Source: Flaccisagitta enflata (Eukaryota; Chaetognatha; Sagittoidea; Aphragmophora). Taken from it: 64,000 nt of DNA. A program made the translations under genes and the position numbers. Shown in pieces: positions 1 to 21,095 of the stretch. Each line of letters starts with the position of its first letter. Positions within the stretch are counted from its first letter, which is position 1. The stretch lies in NCBI GenBank assembly GCA_965153355.1, contig OZ231127.1, positions 29,636,001-29,700,000 of the forward strand, written 5' to 3'. The notes below the pieces were generated by a model. The model saw nothing but the letters and a program-made list of their open reading frames with translations. It was not told the DNA's origin and did no database searches.

Positions 1-924
1 GAGTAATTGTGTGTAACATAGCACGCGACTGTTGGCCTGTTGGGCTTGTTTAGCTATACTTTGCATTTAGGGTACCCTTTGAGCCCCTTTAGCTATGTGA
101 ATACCTTAGCAATTGCCAAGATATTTATCAGAGAAGCTCAACAATATTCTTAGAATATATTTTAGGTGGTTGTTAGAACTAAAATGGAGAAAATTCTCAA
201 TTTGTATAAAAATTTTCCGGTTTTTGGACATTTAGGGCCCCCTACTGGATACTTTTGAGCCCCTCACTACAAGCATTGAATTAGTTATACCTTTTTATCA
301 TGTTACAAATCAAATCACATACATTTGATCCCAGTCTTTTATCCATGAAAATCTGTGAATTTTTTACATGTGGAGGATTTTTGGGGGATTTGGGACCTTA
401 CGTTGGGTACCCCCAAGGGCCCTTTTTGCCAACTGTATCCCTATTCTTTTACAAAGTTACTAGATAGGTCAAATGATGTTGAGAATAAGTTTGTCAAGTA
501 ATTCAAGTAAGATTTGAATGAAAGAAAAATTGCCAGGTCTTGTTTGTAATTCTGCCATTTAGGACATTCAGAGGGTTCCCTCCAAGGGCTACAAGGGCCT
601 GGGCCCCTCATCCCAGGTTTATAGTTTAAGGAAATCTACTTCCTATCATCTTTCAAATAAAACCAATCCCAGGGGTTTTACTCACTTCTACAAGAAGTTA
701 TGAAGGAAAGAAGTTAAAATGTGTCAAATTGAGAGACTTAAAAACCGAGAAGAAAATGGGGGTAATACCCCTGACAGATATAGAGCCCGTGCTACCTGGA
801 ATTCCATAAAAATGCTCATTTATGGGTTCCTTCAGTCAACCAAAGGGCTAAAGTCGCCATTTCACTTCGAGGATGGAGGGTATGAGATCGATAGTGCCAC
901 TCTAGTGTGGGGTAATGTGTGGGG

Positions 925-1085
<161 letters not shown>

Positions 1086-1339
1086 AGAAGCGAGAGAGTA
1101 TTACCTTGTGTATTTGTAGGTGTATGCGTTAGGGAGAGAGGGAGCGACAGACTGACAATTGGACAGAGGGACAGACAAAAAGGGACATATAGAAGCAGAA
1201 GAACGAGTGAAAACAAGAGAAAGGGGAAGTTTACGATGAGACGGGTTGCTTAGTTCAATGTCACGCTTGAAAAAGTGTGAGAACAAAGAAGTTTCCGACA
1301 GACCAATTCCAATCGAGAAAAGAGAAAGATGTTGGCAAG

Positions 1340-1600
1340 GCAGCATAGAATTGAGACCTAGCATCATAGCATGATGGAATGGCAGCATAGAATTGAGACC
1401 TAGCATCATAGCATGTTGCCATGGCAGCATATGATGGACACCTAGCAGCATTACATGATGGCAAGGCAGCATAACAGGATTACTTGGCAGCATAGCATGA
1501 TGGCAAGGCAGCATGACATTACGCCATTGGAGCATAGCATGGTATTGGTAGTGTTGCATCGTAGCATACCCAAAAGAACATTGCATGTTAGCATGGCATA
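1340..1600. repeat. Degenerate GGCAGCATAGCATGATG array
   Basis: About ten 24–27-bp units. Mirror at 28,380–28,650. The long minus-strand frame across it is repetitive and not a gene. Confidence 0.85.
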
Positions 1601-1950
1601 ATAGCACTCGGCTGTAACCCTTAAGTTCCAAACCCACCCACTAGACAGTCTAGACTGCCATTGAAGCTAAGGAGTGATGGAGGCTCTATCCTGAGATAGA
1701 CGCTGTAAACCTTACATTCCAAACCAACCGACTAGACTGGCACTGAATCTGTGGAGTGTAGAGTGTTGGTGGCCTTCTCCAGCGATAGAGGCTGTAAACC
1801 TTGAGGTTTGATTAGCATTTAGAATGAGGAGAGAGAAAGGAACTGACCTCAAGCAATAAAACAAATCATGCCTTAAAGTCAAGCTAGCAAATAGCAATTG
1901 TTTTATGCTTTTTACGGATTCGCTCTAGCCAGGTTTGACTATAAACATAG

Positions 1951-2051
<101 letters not shown>

Positions 2052-2741
2052 GAAACGCACACATACACGCGCAATCGTTCTTCGATGAAAAGCCAGTTTG
2101 ACCGACAGACAAAAAGATAGAGGTGATGATAGCTGTGTTAGCCTGTGTAAGATATGTATTTTATGCTATGAAGAGAAGTTCTTCTGATCAAACCTATTTC
2201 TGAGATTCCTTTCTCGATGCAATACCAGTTGACAAACAGACCAACAAAGCGTTCTACGGTCAATATCGATGTGTGACTTTTTACCCTGAAATAAGTTGAC
2301 CCCTTTCCTTATCAAACCTGCAAGTTAACAAACGGATCAACATGAACTGAAGCTATTATAGAGATGCGTGACTACACCCTAAAATAAGTCAACTCTTCTT
2401 GCTTTTGATCAAACCTGCGGTAAGAAGTCAATCTCAGAGAGCAGTTGTCGCTCTCGATGCAACGCCAGTTGACAGACAGACAGACCAGACATCAGACAGA
2501 ATTAGAAACCCTTCTGATCAAACCTGCGGCAGGAAATCTATTTCAGAGAGCAGTTGTCGTTCTCGATGCAATGCCAGTTTACAGACAGACAGACCAGACA
2601 TCAGACAGAATAAGAAACCCTTCTTATCAAACCTGCGGTAAGAAGTCAATCTCAGAGAGCAGTTGTCGTTCTCGAGGCAATGCCAGTTAACAGACAGACA
2701 GACCAGATGCAAGACAAAATAAGAAACCCTTCTTATCAAAC

Positions 2742-11355
<8,614 letters not shown>

Positions 11356-11418
11356 CTGAAAACAAAGGCAAAAAAAAGATCTTCACTTCCTTTATTCCTC
11401 TATTCAGTTGTCTGACTT

Positions 11419-11660
<242 letters not shown>

Positions 11661-12713
11661 TCTTTCTCTATCACTATACTGAGAACACATAAAGACAGTC
11701 ATCACATGCTGCATTCACTTAATCACAAAAGGACACACCCACAATCAAGATCGTCTAGCCTCTCGATGTAAGAGCGTGTCTCATGAGAAAAGTTATGATC
11801 GTTGTTGATTTTCCTATTAACAAATATTGAGATAAAGAATCCGAATTCCGAGGTCAGTCTATACCCATGGGAATTGTACTGATGTCACTTTTGTAACATG
11901 AGATTTATAACTGTTACTGGTATCAAAACTACCATCTGAATCGGAGGCCATCAACTACTATCCTATCTTTTTTGTTTGAAAAAAGACCATCGCTATCAAA
12001 TTAAGATATATCTAGCTAGTAGCTACGCTTGGCAAAGTTGCAAAAGATGGCCAAGATGGCATTATGTAAAGTAGCAGGCAGAATTTTGGTTCAGATCTTT
12101 TTTCAGCGTTAGTCAAAAATTTTCAGGCTTATTTATACATTCATACACACTGCATATCATGGCATAATCTCTTTGTCCTGCATGATGTCGCCGGAAAAAG
12201 TGGTCTTTGATTACTAGACATCACGTCATAGAAAAGAAAGTTCTTTGAAACAATAAACTGACTAGGATCTTCAATGCTAGCAATGAGCTAAACAATTAAT
12301 GTGCCACTCCTTTTGAATCTTTTCAGCGACTTTAAGAACTAAAGAAACAGCAAAAAAGATCCATGTACTAACTTAGTATGAGTGAATTACAGAAAGTCAG
12401 ATAACAATGTGAACCCACATGGCGCTTTACGTTTTTTCATTCTAAGGAATTATGGGGAAAACTAGGGAATTGATATCATTCTTAATTAACTACAAAGAGC
12501 CAAGTCATATAGAACGTCGCAGATATTTGGGTGAAGATTGACGTGATTGCTGGTTCCATCCCGCGAGTATGACAGGTTGTCAACACCGGCATTCTGCAAT
12601 CATCTGTAAATAAGGAGGAGTAATTCAGTAACGGTTATTGATAAAATCGTGGGGAGGAGAAGAACAAGTGATATATAGTTCAATAAATACCATACCATAC
12701 CATACCATACCAA

Positions 12714-15700
12714 CCTGGCAAAGAACTTCGTCCTTGCCTCGCTGTCCATTGCAACCAGTTCGTAATCCTCAGTAGATATGGATCCAACAGTGGCAGTATT
12801 TTTGACACCTTTTCCATTGCAGAAGAGTTTCAGGTCCTCTCCAGTGTGGTCTTTGATCTGATCATTTACCATTCCAAATTTGTCATCAGACCAAAACCTC
12901 AACTCAATCTCTGACTCAGTGCCTTTGTAGTGGAGCTTTATCAGCAAGCAAATTTGCTCCTCCTCAACCTTGATCAGATGTGGCTGCAGAGTATCTAGGG
13001 CCAGATCTGACAGTGTGTCTGTGGGCTGCAAAACTTTACTTACTGCAGTTGTTAAAATTGAGGCTGTTTTTGGCTCATAAATGCCCACATAGGTAACGTT
13101 TCTCCGTTGCGGTATACCTATCCTTTGATGAGTTTCTCTCTCTAATTCTGCTACTGTATTTGCAGTGTCTTTGAAGAAAACGGTTTTCTTACTTGTGCCA
13201 TCTTTGTAGCAGACTTGGACGACAAAAATGGCATCTAACGGCTTTGTCAAGGTTCCTTCTTCCAGTTGTTCATGGAGGGTTTTCTCTTCAAGTTGCTGAA
13301 ATTCATCAGCAAACACTGAAAATGTGCGATGAGACTCAAGCACGTACTTGGCCCAGAAGGAAAAAAAGTGCATGATAACCCACGAAAATTCGTTACAGAT
13401 ATCAGAGAAAAATGAGTGATTGATATCATTGGGATCTTTATGGGCCAACAGATTTCTCAAGAGTTTTAGTAATGCAACTACGCTTTGGCATTTCCCTTCA
13501 CAGGATTCCTTTTTGGCATAATTTGGGTGCTTCCCAAAAATTGGGCGTGCTTTCGCTTTCCAATCGCCATTGGTCACAATCAAGCCATTTTGCTCAAGAG
13601 TACAGAATAGGTTGATATATTCTTCAGAAAGACACGCGCACTGCTCTCCGTGATCTGGTATTGTGCATTTTGTCATGTCATCAAATTTTTGCCTTACTGG
13701 CTGAACAAAGTGGAGAAACTTATCTATATCAGATTGGAATGTTGGTAACCTCATGATGCAGTTCAAGTCATGGGCTGAATCAAGGAGGGGTTCCTTGAAA
13801 ATGACTGTCAGTAAGTTGATCATACCTAGGTTTTCATGCGATAGTGTATCCCCAACTAATGACGAAATAGAAACATATCTATTCATATAAATATGCTTTT
13901 GTATCTTGATGGCTAAACGAGTAGGAAAGCAGCATCTAAGATCAACAGAATTGGGACAATTTATTTTCTGCTTTTGACGGATAGGTGCTTCTTGAATTGA
14001 CTCGAGTGGAATGGGATGAAACATGGGAACTGTTAGGTAGTCCCCATCGCCATGATCACAATCTGTTTGCGATGTGCTAGACGGGCAAACCAACCGGCAG
14101 TCAGAGTCTTCCAAACTCAAATGTGAAGCCACTTCTTTGAGAATGATCCAGACGCTCTGTTAGTATGCCCTCAACTTCATTAGTCAGTCTTACTGACAAT
14201 AATAGTGCATCTTTTTCTGAATGGAATAACTGACATTGAAGCACAACTTCAAAGTGACCAACCCGACACACCATTGCGCCTTCTTGTGCCTTAATGTCAG
14301 GTTTAAATTGCATTATAGTTGAAAGTGACATCATGACTTTTGTGAAGCTGATGCAGAATTTTGAAAATCTGTTCTTGCAAAGAACGGAATCAAAACTGAT
14401 GGCGATGCAAAGCTCAAAGGCTGTTGATTTGGTAAGACAGCTTATGATGCACTCTCGTTTGTCAATTCCTGGCCTTTTGAAAATCAAATTTGGAACAAAG
14501 CATGCTTTCAAAATTCTCTTCCAAAGTCATGATCATATTCAGTTCTTCTAGCGTATGCATAAAGGATGACATGACTTTTTCTATGTGACCTTCTACTTGT
14601 CTAACCTTAAAATCATCATAGGAAATGGCTACACAATAGTCCTGTTTGTCAATGTTTTTGGTCACATGTGCAAACATGGAACTGATTAATTTCAGTGGTA
14701 ATTGGCCTTGCTCATAGCGTTGCTGAAGTAGCTTTAGATCAACATCGTTGTGGTTGGCAAAAATTGTCAGCACAGACGTCATATCATGAAAGAAAATACT
14801 TTTCATCATAAGAGATAGTTTGTCAAGGCGATGGAATATTATTCCCCTTCTACCTTCAGTGTTGGCCCAGACAACACGCCCAGCCGCACATAATGCCGTG
14901 AGAAGCTCTAACAAATCAACTTCCATAAGATTACATTCTGAAAGCAGATCATCAAGCCTGATGTAGGGTTTATAACGATAAGCAGTCAACAAAAGCTCAA
15001 CAGTTGCCATCCACTCTGCTTGAAGTTTAATTTTTGGTACTTCAGAGATGGCAGCTTTGAGGTTTTTCTTTAATTTTCCCAAACCAACTTTATTCAATGA
15101 ACTAACAAAAGTAATCAAATGAGTGTTAAAAATTGGCGGATTTCTAACTTTGTGCGTTTGATTGTTGAGTTTCCTGTCTAGGATTGCCTTCTTGGAACTC
15201 AAAATGTCCCATCTTTCCTTGTCCTTCTCTTTTTCCATATTGCTTTCTATTTGTTTGATTTCATTTCTCAGTTGCTGCTCCCTCAACTTTCTCATTTCTG
15301 CTAATTGGTTTTGTTTCAGATAACAAGCATCTTCTTCAATTCATCCTTTATTTCCCCCTTATACTTGTTTGACCAAAAAAATAAACCTTTTTTCAAATCA
15401 GAAAGGTCTGCCTTGGTGACTACTAGAAGAAAGTGAGGTTGAGCAGCCCCATCAAGTACTTTCTCAACCCATGACCACAAAGAGGCATAAAGTTGCTCCT
15501 CACTTACAATGTCAGATGGGTTTATGACGCCTACATACAGTCCTTTATCTCGACCAAGAAGTGCAAGACATGACTCATACTCTCGATGACCCCCAAGATC
15601 TAGCATTGTAACTTTGACTGAGTCTAGTGATATCAGGTAAGTGTCGAACGCGTGGGTACGGTCTTCAGGGTTAATGGCAGCGGCAGGGCTCGACAAAATT

Positions 15701-15792
15701 TTTAGCTTCCTGCGAGCAAAAATTCTCAAGCTGTAACTTCCTGCTAGAAACGCGTATGATTTTCGTTTTCTGAAAGCAGCAGGGCTATGCAA
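12714..15792 (-). CDS. Roc-COR (Roco) protein with HEPN-like and ubiquitin-like regions, frameshifted and 5'-truncated
   Basis: A contiguous minus-strand coding block in four overlapping frames. 15,316–15,792 is a Roc GTPase part with G3 DLGGHREY and G4 TKAD; the G1 P-loop is missing at the palindrome axis. 14,462–15,295 is COR-like (winged-helix part LDDLLSECNLMEVDLLELL, then GRRGIIFHRLDKLSLMM). 14,101–14,511 continues it. 12,714–14,132 has an RNLLAH motif (R-x4-H, near 13,440–13,457) in a helical region, as in HEPN domains, then two ubiquitin-like folds (from about 13,230). Known: Roc-COR is a GTPase module used as a signalling switch. Inference: switch plus effector, perhaps immune. The frames change at about 15,330, 14,490 and 14,120; these are indels, either sequencing errors or real decay. 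A donor CCAG|gttgg at 12,714 leads to a possible last exon at or below 12,600, which ends at once. Confidence 0.7.
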
Positions 15793-15827
15793 GCAGTGCT
15801 CTTGGGCAGCTACTGGTCATTACTATC
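15636..15827. other. Palindrome axis / spacer
   Basis: About 190 bp separate the two arms. The left arm stops pairing just after the stretch encoding Roc residues SLDSVKVTMLD and the right arm begins with its reverse complement. The axis therefore cuts the Roco coding sequence, so the P-loop (G1) half of the Roc domain is absent on both sides. The minus-strand frame stays open through the spacer up to 15,792, but those residues have no counterpart in the other arm. Confidence 0.7.
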
Positions 15828-17890
15828 ACTAGACTCAGTCAAAGTTACAATGCTTACTCAGATGTGAGTCATCAGATGAGTGTGTCTTCAAGTCAAGATA
15901 AAAGAACATTAATAAATATCTGTTCATTCTTGAAGGTAACATATATTTGTGGGGCTGATGTGCAGCCTCACTTTCTTCACAATGTCTGAAACCTTTCTGA
16001 TTACAATTTTGAAATAAGGATGGGTGAAAGGTGCTGTTATCTGAGCTAACAGAAATGAAAGTTGAGTGAGCAGTCAAACAAATGAAAACTGTATGAAAAA
16101 GAGAAGGGCAGAAGATGGTTATTTGTGGTATCTGCGTAAACCTCAGTCAAACACAAGCCAGAAATCATGTTCTTGCTCATTTGATTACTTTGTTGGATGT
16201 GAATAAAAGTGGATGAGAAAAAATTAAACCTCAATATCTGAAGCAAGTGAAACTTCAAGCAGAGTGAACAACTGTTGTTTGTTGACTGTGTTATATTATG
16301 TGATGTCTGCTCAGTGTAATCTTATGGAATTTGACAGAAACAGCGCCGTATTTAACACTTATCGCATGACAAACTATGTTATGATGGCGTATTACAAATG
16401 ATGCGACGTCTGTCGCTGACAGCTGCCAGCCAGCGATGGTATTCAAAACCGCACCAGCAACGCTATGAAGTATTACGCAGGCCAGTTCCATGTTTGCACA
16501 TGACAAAGCATTGACAAACAAGCATTAATAGCCATTCTCATGATGGTAGACAATGAAAGATCACATATCATGTCATCATATAAACTAAGCAGATATGTTA
16601 TGACTGGAAAGAATGCTTTGTTAAATTTATTCAAAAATAAGTGGGCAGTGCATCAACTGTCTTATAACCTGAAATCATTACGATTCAGTTCTTTAAGTCA
16701 GTTTCAAATTCACATCAACTTTCACAAAAATGTGATGTACGCAGCTATAATGCAATTCTTCTGTTAGGCACAGAAAACTGTCAGGGTAATCACTGAGTTA
16801 ATCTTCAGCTCAGTATTGTGAAAAGTGCGTGTGTGTCGTAAGTGACTGAAGTTGAGGCATACAACAGGGCGTCTGTTCATTATAAGTATTTTGGTTTGGG
16901 ATGACTGCCGGTTGTTGTCTGCGAAACGAACGATCGTGGCGATGTGTTGGTTCCGTGTTGGTGAAGTCAATTCAGAAACTATCCGTCAAAAGCAGAAAAT
17001 AAATTGTCTGATGTGATACTCCTCGTTTCAGATACAAAGCATGTTTATGTGGTCAGATATGTTTATTTGGGTGGTTGAAAGATACACTGCATGAACTGAT
17101 GCGGCAGTCATTTTGGGGCCACTAACTGATTCAGCCATGACTATTCGCCGTCAGTTTCTCCCGCGCTGTTCGGCGCCAGTAAGTAAAGAGGTGATGACAT
17201 GACAAATGCACAATACCTGTCTTTCTGAAAATTATATCATTTTATTCTGTATAACGGTAAATAGCGGTGAACGTGTTAAACGAAATTAATTTTAGGAACA
17301 AATTATAAAAGCAGTAAATGGATTATAAAACTCTGTCTGTTTGGCCCATAAAGATCTGTGATCAATCATCATTTTCTCATTGTCTGCAATTTTGTGGGTT
17401 ATCATGCACTTTCTGGAAGCCATGTAGTGATTTCAACAGCAATCCTGTGTTTGGAAGAAGACATGATAAACAGATGAATGCACCATTTTGTCAAGTACTG
17501 CTAAAAGTGGCCTGTGAAGGCCGTTTCTTCAGACACTGCAAATACAATGGCAAGTGAAAATAATCAAAAAACATACCAACGAAGCATTTATAATTAGCTA
17601 ACCTCATTCAACTGAATCGTAAGTTTTGCATTTGCTGTCAGTCTGGCCTGATCTTTCTGCAACCTCTGATCAAAGGTGAGAGGCTGTTACTGTGTAAAGC
17701 TCACTACAAAGCATAATCAGACCAGTTAGTGCAGTCTGTATTAAATTTGGAATGATAAACGATCAGATCAAGACCACTGGAAGTTATCAAAAACTGCTCT
17801 GCAATGAAAAGATGTCAAAATACTGCTGAGATCATATCTGCGGGATTACAGCAATTTGTGGTTTGTGGTACAGGCAGTCTGCCGGGTTGT
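15828..17890 (+). pseudogene. Decayed mirror copy of the Roco gene
   Basis: Islands of sequence identical to the left-arm gene alternate with unrelated-looking or deleted stretches. Examples pair 15,828–15,856 with 15,601–15,635, about 16,480–16,520 with about 14,650–14,680, 16,987–17,015 (29 bp ending in the reverse complement of a TTTTGACGGATA run) with about 13,955–13,985, 17,360–17,400 with about 13,370–13,400, and about 17,780–17,930 with 12,640–12,900. No long reading frame survives. It is about 0.8 kb shorter than the left copy. It could be a true pseudogene or a noisy unpolished fold-back sequence. Confidence 0.75.
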
Positions 17891-18835
17891 ATGTTGTGGT
17901 GAACATGGTATTTATCCTTGTTCTTCTCCTCCCACGTATGTATGTTATACTCATTATTTACAGATGATTGCAAGTGCCATTGTAATCATATAAAGGATAA
18001 ACCAGCATCATCCTGACGTTGTGACAATATTTATCAGTTAATTAGATGTCAGTCCTAGTTCCCATAATTCACAGAATGAAAAAATAACTTCATGTGGGTT
18101 CTGTGATATCTGACTCTGTATTATATGCTAGTTAGTACATGAATCTTTGCTGTTTCTTTAGTTCTTAAAAAGTCGCTGAAGATTCGAAGGAAGTGGCGTG
18201 TTTGAAACTCATTGCTAACGTGAAGGTCTAGTCAGTTATTATTTCAAAGAAACGACTATGACGTGATGTCTAGTAATCAAAGATACGGACAAGTATGCCA
18301 TGATTGCAGTAATATGAATGTAGCTAGGTACGATAACGCTGAAAGATCTGAGCCATTGCTACACACCATCTTGGCCATCTTTACAACACCAGCTAACTAG
18401 ATATATCTTAATTTGACAGCGTGTGCACCAAATAAAGATGAGATGGCAGATGATAACCTCATTCAGATAATGGATTTGTTACCAGTATAAATCATGTTTT
18501 AAAAGTGACATCAGTACTACATGGGTATAGGCGACGCTCTCAATATTTGTTAATAGGAAAATCAACAACGATCTTCTCATGGTTACGCTCTTATCGAGTA
18601 GACGTTGTTGTGGTGTCTTTGTGATGAGAGTATGTGATGACCATTAACGTTCTCAGTAGTGATAAGAAAAGAAGAAGAAGACGAAAGAAAAGAGAGAGAG
18701 AGAAGAGAGAGAGAGAGAGCGAGAGGCGGGAGAGAAAGAGAGAGTAGACAGACAGACAGACAGACAGACAGAAAGTCAGACAACTGAATAGAGGAATAAA
18801 GGAAGTGAAGATCTTTTTTTTGCCTTTGTTTTCAG

Positions 18836-18904
18836 GTGTGTGATCGTGAACCGGCGGGCAAAGCCGTCAAGGCATGTACTATCTGTCAGGTCGCATATTG
18901 TAAG
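18836..18904 (+). CDS. TRIM9-like exon: B-box1, first half
   Basis: Acceptor ttttcag precedes it. It encodes CDREPAGK..ACTICQVAYCK, the Cys pairs of a B-box1, in phase 0. Three decayed tandem copies of its last 30 bp plus donor follow at 51-bp spacing up to 19,057. Because 51 is a multiple of three the frame stays open to the last donor (gtaaga, 19,058), so a longer exon 18,836–19,057 is possible. The splice to the next exon matches the family only if the first donor is used. Confidence 0.8.
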
Positions 18905-21031
18905 GTTAGTATACCTATCATTGTATGTACTATCTGTCAGGTCGCATATTGTAAGGTTAGTATTCCTATCATTGTATGTACTATCTGTCAGGTCGCATAT
19001 TGTAAGGTTAGTATATTCAACATCGTATGTACTATCTGTCAGCTCGCATGTTGTAAGGTAAGAAAATGAAATTTTGAATTATTACAAAAAATATGGCAGA
19101 CACATGAAGACATATGAAGCTGTTTTCTTTATATAACAAGGCCGGATACAAGGACCCCAGTCGCGGATGTATGTAAAGGGGCAATGTTGCGAAAAGACGG
19201 TCGCACTTCAAAAAAGACACAGACAGATGGACATGAACCAATGGACCAACAGACCAATCGACACAGGCTGTGTCACACAACAAGTACTAGAGTCGCGTGT
19301 CAACGCCTAAGAATGCTGAATGATTCCAAGGATCAAGGTCTGGGGACGGATAATGATTAATAAGATATGTCTCCTGATTACAATCCTTACTGCAATATAA
19401 ACAATACCTTCAATGCAATGCTAATGTCATTTACATTTCGCAACTCTCAGGCTTGTCTCAAGGCATTGCATCCGAAACGTGGTGCGTTATCCACGCACAA
19501 CATGGTATCGCCAACTACGCAGATGATCACACCAAAGAATGTCCTCTGCCCGAGTAAGTTTATAAGCCATGACTCATGAACCTACCCTACCATAATTGAC
19601 GGACAAAAGGACTCAACATACACGAACTTGAACATGGCATCGCCAACTACGCACATGGTCATTTCAAGAATGTTGTCTGCCCGAGCAAAACAATTGGCGG
19701 CACTTTAGATGTATGTTCAATATGTGCCTAACATGCCAAATTCCCTCTGATTTTGTAACTTGACCCTAACTCCTACTCCTACCCATCTTACCAACCCAAC
19801 GCGTTAGGATGCACCGCCGCTAGGCTGGTTACCTGAAGGGTGAATTTGGCTCAAAATTTAAAATTCCTCCGCCATCTAACCATACATTCTAAGTGGCATT
19901 TGGACAGTAAATCAGACAAGCAGAGGTCGGTATTTGATCAAGAAACCCGCACGGCAACACAATGGTAAAGTAAATGAAAGCGGTACTGCGCCCATTGTGG
20001 CTCTGACCCAATGTTCCGTGGGTCAGACTACCGATCTCCTTGTCAATTCTCTTTAAATATGATGTAGAGTATATGGTTAGTTGGCTGAGGCGTTCTGAAA
20101 TTTGACCACATTTGACCCTCCAGGTAGCCGCCCTAACCGCCGCGCCTTACATTCAAAAGCCTCGCACCGATTTGCCAATACTATTTACCTCCCCGGCTCC
20201 CCCTTTGATTCTCTACCCGTTATCCTTACCCCAACCGTTAGCTTTACCCCAACCCCTTTCTGTTTTACCCACTCAGCTCGTAAGGAGACGTTGAAGATGT
20301 ACTGCCTTAGGTGCCAAGCACCGATTTCATTATTCTTCTCTTTTTATCAGCTCATGAAGAGACGTTGAAGATGTACTGCCTTACGTGCCAAGCACCGATT
20401 TGCTACCTTTGCGACCGCTTTGGCAAGCACGAGTCCCACGACATCTCAGAACTCAAAAGCGTTTACAAGGATCAAAGAGTGAGTCTTAATTCTTAGATTT
20501 ATCAAGCAAAGGACGCTTCATTGAAAGTCATTGAAAGATGGCTCTCATGGTGGAAAATTCAGTACAGAATACAGTATTGCAGTCTAAAGTTCCCGTGCAA
20601 TCAGTAGAGGCCAAGAGTTCATAATTAATCAAATATATAATTATATGATTTAAATATATAATTACATAATTATATAATATTTTATTAAATCAAAGAATAT
20701 CTTTATCCTGATGATAAAGTTGGGCTAGCCTTAATCATATTCAATATGACAATTTTCAGCAGTGATGGGCCATAATTCCTACCAACCTATCAACCTTTCA
20801 ACCAAACAATCAACCATTAGCTAAAAGAAGAAAAAAAATCAATCAGTTGATTTTTTTGTCAGTTGTTTTCTGGTTTCTCAATCATCCCTTTTGAGTTCTT
20901 AAATAATGGGCCGATGCAAAATTGTATCATTGCATAATTTTGGTTTTGGGTCGTTTGCGTGCCAGAATGATGATGATGATGATTGAGTCCCATGTTGCCT
21001 CAAACCGTAAACCAATTTCTGCCCATGAAGC

Positions 21032-21095
<64 letters not shown>

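Noticed and set aside
1101-1637. 178-residue frame rich in MLPCHHAMLP
   Set aside because: A translation of the degenerate GGCAGCATAGCATGATG array, present in both arms; no gene signal.
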